Source: Dama dama (lineage: Eukaryota; Chordata; Mammalia; Artiodactyla; Cervidae). From it: a stretch of 64,000 nucleotides of DNA. The first letter of the stretch is position 1. Each line of letters opens with the position of its first letter. A program made the position numbers and the translations under genes. Below the pieces are notes generated by a model. The model worked only from the letters and a program-made list of their open reading frames with translations, had not been told where the DNA came from and ran no database searches. Of this stretch, positions 21,277-32,028 are shown in pieces. Location of the stretch: positions 44,919,501-44,983,500 of the forward strand of contig NC_083710.1 in assembly GCF_033118175.1 (NCBI RefSeq), in the 5' to 3' direction.

Positions 21277-23262
21277 TTGATTAGCTCTAGTAATTTTCTG
21301 GTAGAGTCTTTAGGGTTTTCTATGTAGAGGATCATGTCATCTGCAAACAGTGAGAGTTTCACTTCTTCTTTTCCTATCTGGATTCCTTTTACTTCTTTTT
21401 CTGCTCTGATTGCTGTGGCCAGAACTTCCAACACTATGTTGAATAGTAGTGGTGAGAGTGGGCACCCTTGTCTTGTTCCTGATTTCAGGGGAAATGCTTT
21501 CAATTTTTCACCATTGAGGGTGATGCTTGCTGTGGGTTTGTCATATATAGCTTTTATTATGTTGAGGTATGTTCCTTCTATTCCTGCTTTTTGGAGAGTT
21601 TTAATCATAAATGAGTGTTGGATTTTGTCAAAGGCTTTCTCTGCATCTATTGAGATAATCATATGGTTTTTATCTTTCCATTTGTTAATGTGGTGTATTA
21701 CATTGATTGATTTGTGGATATTAAAGAATCCTTGCATTCCTGGGATAAAGCCCACTTGGTCATGGTGTATGATTTTTTTAATATGTTGTTGGATTCTGTT
21801 TGCTAGAATTTTGTTAAGGATTTTTGCATCTATGTTCATCAGTGATATTGGCCTGTAGTTTTCTTTTTTGGTGGGATCTTTGCCTGGTTTTGGAATTAGG
21901 GTGATGGTGGCCTCATAGAATGAGTTTGGAAGCTTACCTTCTTCTGCAATTTTCTGGAAGAGTTTGAGTAAGATAGGTGTTAGCTCTTCTCTAAATTTTT
22001 GGTAGAATTCAGCTGTGAAGCCATCTGGTCCTGAGCTTTTGTTTGCTGGAAGATTTTTTATTACAGTTTTGATTTCCTTGCTTGTGATGGGTCTGTTAAG
22101 ATCTTCTATTTCTTCCTGATTCAGTTTTGGAAAGTTGTACTTTTCTAAGAATTTGTCCATTTCATCCAAGTTGTCCATTTTATTGGCATAGAGCTGCTGG
22201 TAGTAGTCTCTTATGATCCTTTGTATTTCAGTGTTGTCTGTTGTGATCTCTCCATTTTCATTTCTAATTTTGTTAATTTGGTTCTTCTCTCTTTGTTTCT
22301 TAATAAGTCTTGCTAATGGTTTGTCAATTTTGTTTATTTTTTCAAAAAACCAGCTTTTAGCTTTGTTGATTTTTGCTATGGTCTCTTTAGTTTCTTTTGC
22401 ATTTATTTCTGCCCTGATTTTTAAGATTTCTTTCCTTCTGCTAACCCTGGGGTTCTTCATTTCTTCCTTCTCTAATTGCTTTAGGTGTAGAGTTAGGTTA
22501 TTTATTTGTTTTTTTTCTTGTTTCTTGATGTAAGCCTGTAATGCTATGAACCTTCCCCTTAGCACTGCTTTTACAGTGTCCCATAGGTTTTGGGTTGTTG
22601 TGTTTTCATTTTCATTCATTTCTATACATATTTTGATTTCTTTTTTTATTTCTTCTATGATTTGTTGGTTATTCAGAAGTGTGTTATTTAGCCTCCATAT
22701 GTTTGAAGTTTTAACAATTTTTTTCCTGTAATTGAGATCTAATCTTACTGCACTGTGGTCAGAAAAGATGACTGGAATGATTTCAATTTTTTTGAATTTT
22801 CCAAGACCAGATTTATGGCCCAGGATGTGATCTATTCTGGAGAATGTTCCGTGTGCACTTGAGAAAAAGGTGAAGTTGATTGTTTTGGGGTGAAATGTCC
22901 TATAGATATCAATTAGGTCTAGGTGGTCCATTGTGTCATTTAAGGTTTGTGTTTCCTTGTTAGTTTTCTGTTTAGTTGATCTATCCATAGTTGTGAGTGG
23001 GGTATTAAAGTCTCCCACTATTATTGTGTTACTATTAATTTCCTCTTTCATACTCGTTAGTGTTTGCCGCACATATTGTGGTGCTCCTATGTTGGGTGCA
23101 TATATATTTATAATTGTTATATCTTCTTCTTTGATTGATCCTTTGATCATTATGTAGTGTCCTTCTTTGTCTCTTTTCACATCCTTTATTTGAAAGTCTA
23201 TTTTATCTGATATGAGTATTGTGACTCCTGCTTTCTTTTGGTCTCCGTTTGCATGAAATATT
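21277..23262 (-). pseudogene. L1 ORF2 endonuclease-RT segment, open frame of about 650 codons
   Basis: This inverted arm keeps an uninterrupted frame over its whole length (a methionine-started version spans 21207-23180, the last codons being flanking L1 DNA). In order it shows the C-terminal two-thirds of the APE endonuclease (NIYAPN, GDFNTP, RIDHILGH, and SDHSAV with the catalytic histidine), a charged linker, and the RT palm and fingers (NYRPISLMNIDAKILNKIL; motif A SIDAEKAFDKIQH; motif B GTRQGCPLSPLLF; motif C FADDMILY). All catalytic aspartates are present. Cut from its N-terminus and C-terminus, it cannot act in transposition. The lack of stops indicates recent insertion. Confidence 0.93.
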
Positions 23263-24934
23263 TTTTACTAGAGCTAATCAATGAATATAGTAAAGTTGCA
23301 GGATATAAAATTAACACACAGAAATCCCTTGCATTCCTATATACTAACAATGAAAAAACAGAAAGAGAAATTAAGGAAACAATACCATTCACCATTGCAA
23401 CAAAAAGAATAAAATACTTAGGAGTATATCTACCTAAAGAAACAAAAGACCTATACATGGAAAACTATGAAACACTGATGAAAGAAATCAAAGAGGACAC
23501 AAACAGATGGAGAAACATACCGTGTTCATGGATTGGAAGAATCAATATTGTCAAAATGGCTATTCTACCCAAAGCTGTCTATAGATTCAATGCAATCCCT
23601 ATCAAGCTACCAACGATATTTCTCACAGAACTAGACCAAAGAATTTCACAGTTTGTATGGAAATACAAAAAAACCTCGAATAGCCAAAGTAATCTTGAGA
23701 AAGAAGAATGGAACTGGAGGAATCAACCTGCCTGACTTCAGACTCTACTACAAATCCAGTCATCAAGACAGTATGGTACTGGCATAAAGACAGAAATATA
23801 GATCAATGGAACAGAATAGAAAGCCCAGAGATAAATCCACGAACCTATGGACACCTTATCTTTGACAAAGGAGGCAAGGATATACAATGGAAAAAAGACA
23901 ACCTCTTTAACAAGTGGTGCTGGGAAAACTGGTCAACCACTTGTAAAAGAATGAAACTAGAACACTTTCTAACACCATACACAAAAATAAACTCAAAATG
24001 GATTAAAGATCTAAATGTAAGACCAGAAACTATAAAACTCCTAGAGGAGAACATAGGCAAAACACTCTCCGACATAAACCACAGCAAGATCCTCTATGAC
24101 CCACCTCCCAGAATATTGGAAATAAAAGCAAAACTAAACAAATGGGACCTAATGAAACTTAAAAGCTTTTGCACTACAAAGGAAACTATAAGTAAGGTGA
24201 AAAGACAGCCCTCAGATTGGGAGAAAATAATAGCAAATGAAGAAACAGACAAAGGATTAATCTCAAAAATATACAAGCAACTCCTGAAGCTCAATTCCAG
24301 AAAAATAAATGACCCAATCAAAAAATGGGCCAAAGAACTAAACAGACATTTCTCCAAAGAAGACATACAGATGGCTAACAAACACATGAAAAGATGCTCA
24401 ACATCACTCATTATCAGAGAAATGCAAATCAAAACCACAATGAGGTACCATTACACGCCAGTCAGGATGGCTGCTATCCAAAAGTCTACAAGCAATAAAT
24501 GCTGGAGAGGGTGTGGAGAAAAGGGAACCCTCTTACACTGTTGGTGGGAATGCAAACTAGTACAGCCTTTATGGAAAACAGTGTGGAGATTTCTTAAAAA
24601 ACTGGAAATAGAACGGCCATATGACCCAGCAATCCCACTTCTGGGCATACACACTGAGGAAACCAGATCTGAAAGAGACACGTGCACCCGAATGTTCATC
24701 GCAGCACTGTTTATAATAGCCAGAACATGGAAGCAACCTAGATGCCCATCAGCAGATGAATGGATAAGGAAGCTGTGGTACATATACACCATGGAATATT
24801 ACTCAGCCGTTAAAAAGAATTCATTTGAACCAGTCCTAATGAGATGGATGAAGCTGGAGCCCCTTACACAGAGTGAAGTAAGCCAGAAAGATAAAGAACA
24901 TTACAGCATACTATCACATATATATGGAATTTAG
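23263..24934 (+). pseudogene. L1 ORF2 C-terminal segment
   Basis: The sense arm of the same L1. It runs from the RT thumb (INEYSKVAGYKINTQKS, RIKYLGVYLP) to the ORF2 stop at 24932-24934. Two frame breaks are visible: an A7 tract near 23667-23673 where a sister copy suggests A6, and a small loss near 23755 (LYYKS to VIKTVWYW). The final 408-codon frame holds the C-terminal domain with the cysteine-histidine cluster CWRGCGEKGTLLHCWWEC (C-x3-C-x7-H-x4-C). Confidence 0.92.
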
Positions 24935-25308
24935 AAAGATGGTAACGATAACCCTATATGCAAAACAGAAAAAGAGACACGGATGTACAGAACAGACTTT
25001 TGAACTCTGTGGGAGAATGTGAGGGTGGGATATTTCAAAAGAACAGCATGTATGCTATCTATGGTGAAACAGATCACCAGCCCAGGTGGGATGCATGAGA
25101 CAAGTGCTCCAGCCTGGTGCACTGGGAGGACTCGGGGGAATCGGGTGGAGAGGGAGGTGGGAGCAGGGATCGGGATGAGGAATACGTGTAAATCCATGGC
25201 TGATTCATATCAATGTATGACAAAACCCACTGAAATGTTGTGAAGTGATTGGCCTCCAACTAATAAAAAAAAAAAAGATTAAAAAAAATAAGAAAAAAGA
25301 AAAAAAAA
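24935..25308 (+). other. L1 3' UTR and A-rich tail
   Basis: Bovid L1 3' UTR beginning after the ORF2 stop. It ends CTCCAACTAATAAAAAAA, which includes an AATAAA polyadenylation signal, then an A-tail interrupted by GATT, TAAG and G. The interruptions show some decay after insertion. Confidence 0.9.
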
Positions 25309-25923
25309 AAAAAATGGGCCAAAGAACTAAACAGACATTTCTCCAAAGAAGACATACAGATGGCTAACAAATCCATGAAAAGATGCTCAACATCACTCAT
25401 TATCAGAGAAATGCAAATCAAAACCACAATGAGGTACCGCTACACGCCAGTCAGGATGGCTGCTATCCAAAAGTCTACAAGCAATAAATGCTGGAGAGGG
25501 TGTGGAGAAAAGGGAACCCTCTTACACTATTGGTGGGAATGCAAACTAGTACAGCCGCTATGGAGAACAGTGTGGAGATTCCTTAAAAAACTGGAAATAG
25601 AACTGCCATATGACCCAGCAATCCCACTTCTGGGTATACACACCGAGGAAACCAGATCTAAAAGAGATACATGCACCCCAATGTTCATCACAGCACTGTT
25701 TATAATAGCCAAGACATGGAAGCAACCTAGATGCCCATCAGCAGACGAATGGATAAGGAAGCTGTGGTACATATACACCATGGAATATTACTCAGTTATT
25801 AAAATGAATTCATTTGAATCAGTTTTAATGAGATGGATGAAACTGGAGCCCCTTATACAGAGTGAAGTAAGCCAGAAAGATAAAGACCAATACAGTAGAC
25901 TAACGCACATATATGGAATTTAA
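25309..25923 (+). pseudogene. ORF2 C-terminus of the interrupted bovid L1
   Basis: The frame continues the N-terminal piece at 20895-21276 (ending DPIKKWA) with KELNRHFSKEDIQMAN. It runs without a stop to the ORF2 end, including CWRGCGEKGTLLHYWWEC. Upstream, a duplication of ACTTAAAAGC near 21082-21110 breaks the frame of the first piece. It is closely similar to the inner L1 over the same region, but the two copies differ at many scattered positions. Confidence 0.9.
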
Positions 25924-26334
25924 AAAGATGGTAACGATAACCCTATGTGCAAAACAGAAAAAGAGACACGGATGTACAGAACAGACTTTTGGACTCTGTG
26001 GGAGAAGGCGAGGGTGGGATGTTTTGAGAGAACAGCATCAAAACATGTATATTATCAAGGGTGAAACAGATCACCAGCCCAGGTTGGATGCATGAGACAA
26101 GTGCTCAGGGCTGGTGCATTGGGAAGACCCAGAGAGATGGGGTGGGGAGGGATGTGGGAGTGGGGATTGGGATGGGGAATACATGTAAATCCATGGCTGA
26201 TTCATGTCAATGTATGGTAAAATCCACTACAATATTGTAAAGTAATTAGCCTCCAACTAATAAAAATAAATGAAAAATATATATATGAAAAAAATACAAC
26301 ATTCAAAAAACTAAAAAAAAAAAAAAAAAAAAAA

Positions 26335-27368
26335 TTTAGGTCTTAGCAATATTATTTGCACCTGTCTTCTCAGGCAAGAGATAAAAAGAATTTGTGTTTC
26401 AAATATGACTTAATCAAACTTAAAATATAATGTACAGCAGAGGAAATCATCAGAAAAATGAAAAGGTAACCCTTTGAATGGGATAAAATATTTGTAAAGC
26501 ATATATCCAGTAAGGATTTAAAATTTTAAAAACGCATAAAGATCTCATACAATTCAACAGCAAAAAAGACAACTCCCAGTTGAGAAACGGACAGAAGACC
26601 TGACTAGGGAATTCTTCAAAGAAGACATACAGAGGGCCAACAGGCACATTAAAACTTCTCAACATCATCAGTCATGAGATATGCAAATCAAAACCACAGA
26701 AACATCATCTCACACCTGTCAAAATGGTGATCATCACAAAGAAAAGAAATAACAAGTTTCAGCAAAGATGTGGAGAAAAGATATCTTAGCATACTGTGTG
26801 TGGGAATATAATTTGGTATAGCCACTATGGAAAACAGTATGAAGATTACTGAAAAAATTAAAAATAGAATTACTATATGATCTAGAAGTTACACCCTTGA
26901 GTATATATCTGAAGAAAATGGAAGCATTAATTTGAAAATAAATATACAACCCAGTCTTCATATCTACATTATTTCCAGCAGCCTATATCTGGAAGCAACT
27001 TAAGTGTTCATAAACTGATTAATGGATAAAGAAGAAGTGGTATATATATAAAGTGGAATATAAATCAGTCACCAAAAAAATAAATCTTGCCATTTGTGAT
27101 AATACGGATGAACCTGGAGGTTATTATGCTTGGTGAAAAAAACAGAGAAATATAAATATTGTATATTCTCATTTATGTATGGAATCTAAAAAATAAAACA
27201 AATGAGGTAATATAATAGAAAGAGACAGATATAGGGAACAAGCTAATCATTACTAGAGGGCAGAGAGGTTAAGGCTTGGGCATGATATGTAAAGAAATTA
27301 AGAGACACAAATTACTAAGACTGTAATAAACAAGTAACAAATATGTAATTACATATAATGTAAATATA
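26335..27368 (+). pseudogene. Ancient L1 ORF2 C-terminus and start of 3' UTR
   Basis: The ancient L1 resumes with TTAGGTCTTAGCAATATTA and CTTCTCAGGCAAGAGATAAA. It then covers the C-terminal domain text (AGAAGACATACAGAGGGCCAA, TGTGGAGAAAAGATATCTTA) and the L1 3' UTR. Short, broken frames only. Confidence 0.8.
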
Positions 27369-27388
27369 AGTTCAGTTCAGTCACTCAG

Positions 27389-28303
27389 TCATGTCTGACT
27401 CTTTATGACCCCATGAATCACAGCACACCAGGCCTCCCTGTCCATCACCAAATCCTGGAGTCTACCCAAACTCATCTCCATCGAGTCAGTGAAGCCATCC
27501 AGCCATCTCATCCTCTGTCGCCCCCTTCTCCTCTTGGCCCCAATTCTTCCCAGCTTTAGGGTCTCTTCCAATGAGTCAGCACTTTTTATGAGGTGGCCAA
27601 AGTATTGGAGTTTCAGCTTCAGCATCAGTCCTTCCAGTGAACACCCAGGACTTATCTCCTAGAGGATACACTGGTTGGATCTCCTTGCAATCCAAGGGAC
27701 TCTCAAGAATCTTCTCCAACACCACAGTTCAAAAGCATCAATTCTTCGGCGCTCAGCCTTCTTCACAGTCCAACTCTCAGAACCATACATGACTACTAGA
27801 GAAACCATAGCCTTGACAAGACAGACCTTTGATGGCAAATTAATGTCTCTGCTTTTAAATATGCTGTCTAGGTTGGTCATAACTTTCACTCCAAGGAGTA
27901 AGCGTCTTTGAATTTCATGGCTGCAATCACCATCTACAGTGATTTTGGAGCCCCCCAAAATAAAGTCTGACACTGTTTCCACTGTTTCCCCATCTATTTC
28001 CCATGAAGTGATGGGATCAGATGCCATGATCTTAGTTTTCTGAATGTTGAGCTTTAAGCCAACTTTTTCACTCTCTTCTTTCACTTTTATCAAGAGACTT
28101 TTTAGTTCCTCTTCACTTTCTGCCATAAGGGTGGTGTCATCTGCATATCAGAGTTTATTGATATTTCTCCTGGCAATCTTGAATCCAGCTTGTGCTTCTT
28201 CCAGCCCAGCGTTTCTCATGATGTACTCTGCATATAATTTAAATAAGCAGGGTGACGATGTACAGCCTTGACCTACTCCTTTTCCTATTTGGAACCAGTC
28301 CGT
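27389..28303 (-). pseudogene. BovB RT C-terminal remnant
   Basis: Contains motif C as YADDTTLMAES, but the codon just upstream is a stop (L-stop-YADD), probably from AGA to TGA. From that methionine a 155-codon frame (28126 down to 27659) keeps LNIQKTKIMAS, VMYGSESWTVKKAE and AFELWCWRRFLRVPW. The last part (27389-27625) is in another frame. Confidence 0.82.
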
Positions 28304-28655
28304 GTGATCAAATTCGCTAATTTTCTATGATTATGCTTTCAGTGTGTCTGCCCTCTGATGCCCTCTTGCAACACCTGCCATCTTACTTGGGTTTCTCTTA
28401 CCTTGGACGTGGGGTCTCTCCTCACGGCTGCTCCAGCAAAGTGCAGCCACTGCTCCTTACTTTGGACGAGGGGTATCTCCTCACGGCCGCCCCTCCTGAC
28501 CTTGAACGTGGAGTAGCTCCTCTCGCCCTTCCTGCCTCCGCGTAACCACCACTCCTTGGACGTGGGGTTTCTCCTCTCAGCCGCCACTCCTGACCTTCCA
28601 TGTGGGGTAGCTCCTCTTGGTCGAGCTTCTTCGCAGCAGCCACACTTCTGCGACC
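28304..28655 (-). other. BovB 5' UTR, GC-rich repeats with overlapping small frames
   Basis: GC-rich, CpG-containing 5' UTR with imperfect repeats of a CTCCTTGGACGTGGGGTTTC-like unit spaced by about 35-45 bp. Two minus-strand frames (28339-28587, 82 codons; 28422-28643, 73 codons) run through the repeats and are arginine- and glycine-rich. I do not recognise a protein; they are probably a by-product of stop-poor GC-rich repeats. Confidence 0.7.
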
Positions 28656-28778
28656 AATATAGACAATATTTTATAACTTATACGGAGTATAAGCTATGAA
28701 AATATCAGATCACTATTTTGTACACACAAAAGTAGTATGATATTGTAAGTCAATTATACTTTAATTTAAAAAAAAGAT

Positions 28779-29250
28779 AATTTTTACCAACTTTGTTTGC
28801 CACATACATCCCACTAATTGCAAGTGTGTATATGTTCTCTGTCATCCTTTCTGTCATCATGGATGCTATATTTTTTGTGTACCTGAGACCAAATCATTTA
28901 TTTGTACATTACAGTTTGTGTTATTGTTTCTCAGGCATATCACTCTAAAAACTTTCTCTTTTTTCTCCATCATAAATTTCTCTATCCATACTAAATCAAT
29001 TCCATCAATTTACAAGGATAAAGTTGATTTTATTCATTGAGGAAAATCATCTACTACATGTTGAAAGATAGCTCTCCATGGATCTATTACAATTGTGCAC
29101 TTGTGTACAAGTGTGTGTACAAAAGTGAAGCCCTGTGTGTTTGTTCCAGATGAGTTTTTCAAGGAAGTCTGTATAGGAATCAGCTTGGGAAAATAGAGAG
29201 AGTGTCTCCTGCTGGAATAAAAGGAGAACTTTTTTACAGCTATTTATTTA
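28779..29250. other. Unassigned AT-rich sequence
   Basis: No gene or repeat recognised. Confidence 0.45.
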
Positions 29251-30316
29251 TGTTATGCTAAAGCCTTTGTGCGGATTGCAAGAAACCATGGAAAATGCTT
29301 AAAGAGATGGGAATACCAGACCACCTTAACTTGTCTCCTGAGAAAACTCTATGCAGGTCAAGAAGCAACAGTCAGAACCAGACATGAAAGAGTGGACTGG
29401 TTCAAACTTGGGAAAGGAACACCACAAGGCTGCATATTGTCACCCTGCTTACTTGGCTTATATGTAGAGTATATCATGTAAAATGCTGAATTGGATGAAT
29501 CTCTAGCTGGAATCAAGATTGCTTGGAGAAATACCAATAACTGCAGATGTGCAGATGATACCACTCTAATGGCAGAAGGCGAAGAGGAAATAAAGCACCT
29601 CCGATGAGGGTGAAAGAGGAAAGTGAAAAAACTGACTTAAAACTCAACATTCAAAAAACTGAGATCATAGCATCTGCTCCTATCGCTTCATGGCAAATAG
29701 AAAGGTGGGGGAATGGAAATAGTTACAGATTTTATTTATTTGAGCTCCAAAATTACTGCTGAAAGTAACTGTACCCACAAAATTAAAAGGCTCTTGCTTC
29801 TTGGAAGGAAAGCTATGACCAGCCTAGACTGCATATTTGAAAGCAGAGACATCTCTTTGCTGTCAAAGGTCCGTATAGTGAGTGCTATGGTTTTTCCGGT
29901 AGTTACGTACCAATGTGAGACTTGGACCCGAAAGAAGGCTGAGCACTGAAGAATGATGCTTTTGAATTGTGGTGCTGGAGAAGACTCTTTAGAATCCTTT
30001 GGACAGCAAGGAGATAAAGCCACCCAATCCTAAAAGAAATCAAACCTGGATATTCACTAGAAGCACTGATGCTGAAGCTGAAGCTCCAATACTTTGGCCA
30101 CCTGATGTGAAGAGCAGTCTCACTGGAAGAGGCCCTGATGATGGGAAAGATTGAAGGCAAAAAGAGAAGGGGGTGGCAGAGGATGAGATGGTTAATAACA
30201 TCACCAACTCAATGGACATGACTTTGAGCAAACTCCAGGAGATACTGAAGGAAAGGGAAGTCTGGAGCTCTGCAGTCCATGGGGTTGTAAAGAGTTGGAC
30301 ACGACTTAATGACTAA
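29251..30316 (+). mobile_element. BovB RT half, older copy
   Basis: Sense BovB from just after RT motif A (TATGCTAAAGCCTTTG) to the 3' end. It includes text for motif B (QGCILSPCLLGLYVEYIM), motif C as CADDTTLMAE (about 29545) and the C-terminal blocks. Several frame breaks and substitutions make it more diverged than the copies at 16 and 27 kb. The tail is short and degraded (GACTTAATGACTAAC). Confidence 0.88.
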
Positions 30317-30649
30317 CCATATATGAGTCAGGTCCCTTAAACTCAGACTTTTCTTTTCTTTTGGAACTCAAAGGACAGATCTGTTGAAAAGGTTGAAGCT
30401 ACAACTACTTCTATTCTTATGAGTAATATGTTATCTTTCATCTGCGACTCAATATTGGTAAGTCTTCTACTAGTATTTATGAAATTGCACTAAGTTAAAT
30501 TGTAAGATTGCAAGGAAGGTAAAGTACAGACTCTTTTTATTGCTATCCATTTTATTTGTTTTATACACTCAATTATCTCATATCTTTTGCAACAAAACTC
30601 TTTGAAACTGTTACCTATATTTATGATCTCAAATTCCACTCCTCTCATT
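30317..30649. other. Unassigned sequence
   Basis: No recognisable gene or repeat. Confidence 0.4.
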
Positions 30650-31860
30650 CTAATTGTATCACTCCATAGAAATCACTATTGAAATTGAACTTAAATTTGC
30701 TTAATCCAATAGTCACTTCTTAAATCTCATCTTTCACTATTCGTAACCAACATTTAATACATTTGATCACACTTTTTATCCAGTTTCAAGGTGTTTCTTC
30801 ACTCAGCTTCCAGATCAATACCATTATGATCTCTGTTCTTCCACTTTAAATGCCCGTTTTCAGTAGATTTCAGCAGATTTCTCATCACTTTTCTAAGATT
30901 CCATCTTTTACAATTAAATGGATTGGTCTTAAAACACTCTTTTCTTTCAACATGCAATTCCTTTAATGCTTACCTCTATTAGCATCAAGGTTTTAATTAT
31001 TCGTAGACACTGAAAACCAGCATATTTTTATCTATAGACCAGATCTTTTCTTAAAATACACATTCACTTCCAACTGCTTGACACATTCATTTGGAAGTAA
31101 AATTGGTGTATCAAACTTAACACCTCTAAAACTATACTACTTGTTCCCCCCATAAGCCTATTCCTTTTGCAACATTTAATTCTGCATAATGTCAACCACA
31201 TACTTTAAGTTGCTTAGGCCAAAAACCTTAAAATTTTCTTTAAAGTCTCTCTTTTTCTCTTGCCACAAATCCAATCTCTTCTCAAATTCCTTTGTCTCTA
31301 AATTAAATTATATATAGTCTATATATTCTCTTTCCACCTCCACTGCCACACCTTGTCTAAATCATCATGATCTATCTAGTTCACTGCAGTAACCTCCTAA
31401 AAGATTTCAATATTTCTGTTCTTATTTCTAAATATTATTCTTATTAAAGTAGCCAAAATAACTAGTATCCTATAAAATGAACGTCTTTACTTCTGGGCTC
31501 AAAATTCTCTGTTAGATTTCCAATTCCTGCAAAGTATAAAACATAATCCTTACAGTGACCAATAAAATTCTTACATCATATTTTATCTTCTTTATTCTCT
31601 GACTCACTCTGCCTAATTTATGTTGGTTTCTTTGATGTTCCTCAAACACTTCAGGTATATTCCATCTTCAAAGTGCTGACGCTTCCTCCACATAGACGCA
31701 AAGCTTATCCCCTTACATCACTTATGATCATGGCTTCAATGTCACCTTTTCCCTTAAACTTGTAACTCCCTGAGCACATGATAATTCTGTGTGTTTGTAC
31801 CCTTTTTTCTTCCTTAGTTATAGGTAATTTCACATGATTTGTATTTTTACTTAAATATTA
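30650..31860. mobile_element. Ancient L1ME-type 3' UTR remnant
   Basis: A pyrimidine-rich 1.2-kb stretch follows, in order, a well-known mammalian L1ME 3' region: GCCAAAAACCTTAAAATTTT, CCACAAATCCAATCTCTTCT, CATCATGATCTATCTAGTTC, GCAGTAACCTCCTAAAAG, TTTCTTTGATGTTCCTCAAA and TTCAATGTCACCTTTTCCC. Strong divergence implies great age. Orientation is left open because I cannot recall with certainty which strand is sense. Confidence 0.6.
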
Positions 31861-31930
31861 AGAGCTACATGTAGGCTCTATAAGGAAATTATTTTCTCCT
31901 CAAAAACTCATTCTATAAGCCAATGACAAG

Positions 31931-32028
31931 CCACTTCACTTCTTGCCTGCCTAGAGTATTCCATGGACAGAGGATTCTGGCAGGCTACAGTTCATGGGGT
32001 TGCAAAGAGTTGGACATGATTGAGCACA
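31931..32028 (+). mobile_element. BOV-A SINE fragment
   Basis: A sense BOV-A body fragment, ATTCCATGGACAGAGG to GGACATGATTGAGCAC, truncated at its 5' end. Confidence 0.8.

Larger units (their letters stand above)
21277..25308 (+). mobile_element. Young bovid L1 with 5' inversion
   Basis: A 4.0-kb L1 flanked by a 13-bp TSD, AAAAAATGGGCCA (21264-21276 and 25309-25321). The left 1.98 kb is antisense (ORF2 endonuclease to RT); the right 2.0 kb is sense (RT thumb to 3' UTR and A-tail). Both arms meet at the same ORF2 position: TTACTAGAGCTAATCAA occurs at the outer end of the inverted arm (complement of 21277-21293) and at the start of the sense arm (about 23267), a 17-bp overlap. This is the expected product of twin priming. 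The element is truncated at about the first third of the endonuclease. Confidence 0.95.
20895..26334 (+). mobile_element. Bovid L1, 5' truncated, split by a younger L1
   Basis: A bovid L1 lying at 20895-21276 and 25309-26334, in sense orientation, inserted in the ancient L1. It starts in the ORF2 C-terminal half (CATACACAAAAATAAACTC), reads to AAAAAATGGGCCA, is interrupted by a 4-kb L1 and resumes at the same base (AAAAAATGGGCCAAAGAAC). Its own 3' UTR and AATAAA-containing end lead to an A22 tail at 26313-26334. The 3' end (CTACAATATTGTAAAGTAATT) differs from the inner L1 (AAATGTTGTGAAGTGATTGG), so the two belong to different subfamilies. No convincing TSD. Confidence 0.9.
27370..28655 (-). 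mobile_element. BovB with large internal deletion
   Basis: Minus-strand BovB whose 3' half (27370-28303) is joined directly to its GC-rich 5' UTR (28304-28655). The endonuclease, linker and N-terminal RT are missing. The junction lies at ACCAGTCCGTGTGATCA. It is flanked by AATATA on both sides (27363-27368 and 28656-28661) and splits the ancient L1 3' UTR. Presence of both ends within one TSD means the deletion was in the template, arose during reverse transcription, or followed insertion. Confidence 0.88.
14459..28778 (+). mobile_element. Ancient L1 (L1M-type), near full length, fragmented by nested insertions
   Basis: One old plus-strand L1 can be followed through about 14 kb. Its 5' UTR starts at GATCAAGATGG (from about 14459). 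Decayed ORF1 lies at 15500-16077 and 17275-17607, ORF2 at 19236-20586, 20764-20894 and 26335-27368, and the 3' UTR end with a short A-tail at 28656-28778. The gaps are younger insertions: BovB copies, SINEs, an L1 tail and a nested bovid L1. Each fragment resumes where the previous one stopped in the L1 consensus order, which supports a single element. All frames are destroyed. Assignment to L1M is by recognisable consensus phrases; the exact subfamily is not determined. Confidence 0.8.

Noticed and set aside
21334..23157. Plus-strand frames opposite the long L1 ORF2 frame
   Set aside because: Antisense readings of L1 ORF2, hydrophobic because they are complementary to lysine-rich codons.
25527..25781. 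84-codon minus-strand frame and its near-copies at 24451-24792 and 53061-53312
   Set aside because: The repeated appearance suggested a conserved protein, but all three are antisense to the same L1 ORF2 C-terminal domain.
28327..28545. Plus-strand 72-codon frame resembling the one at 1722-1973
   Set aside because: The similarity is explained by both being the antisense of the BovB 5' UTR.
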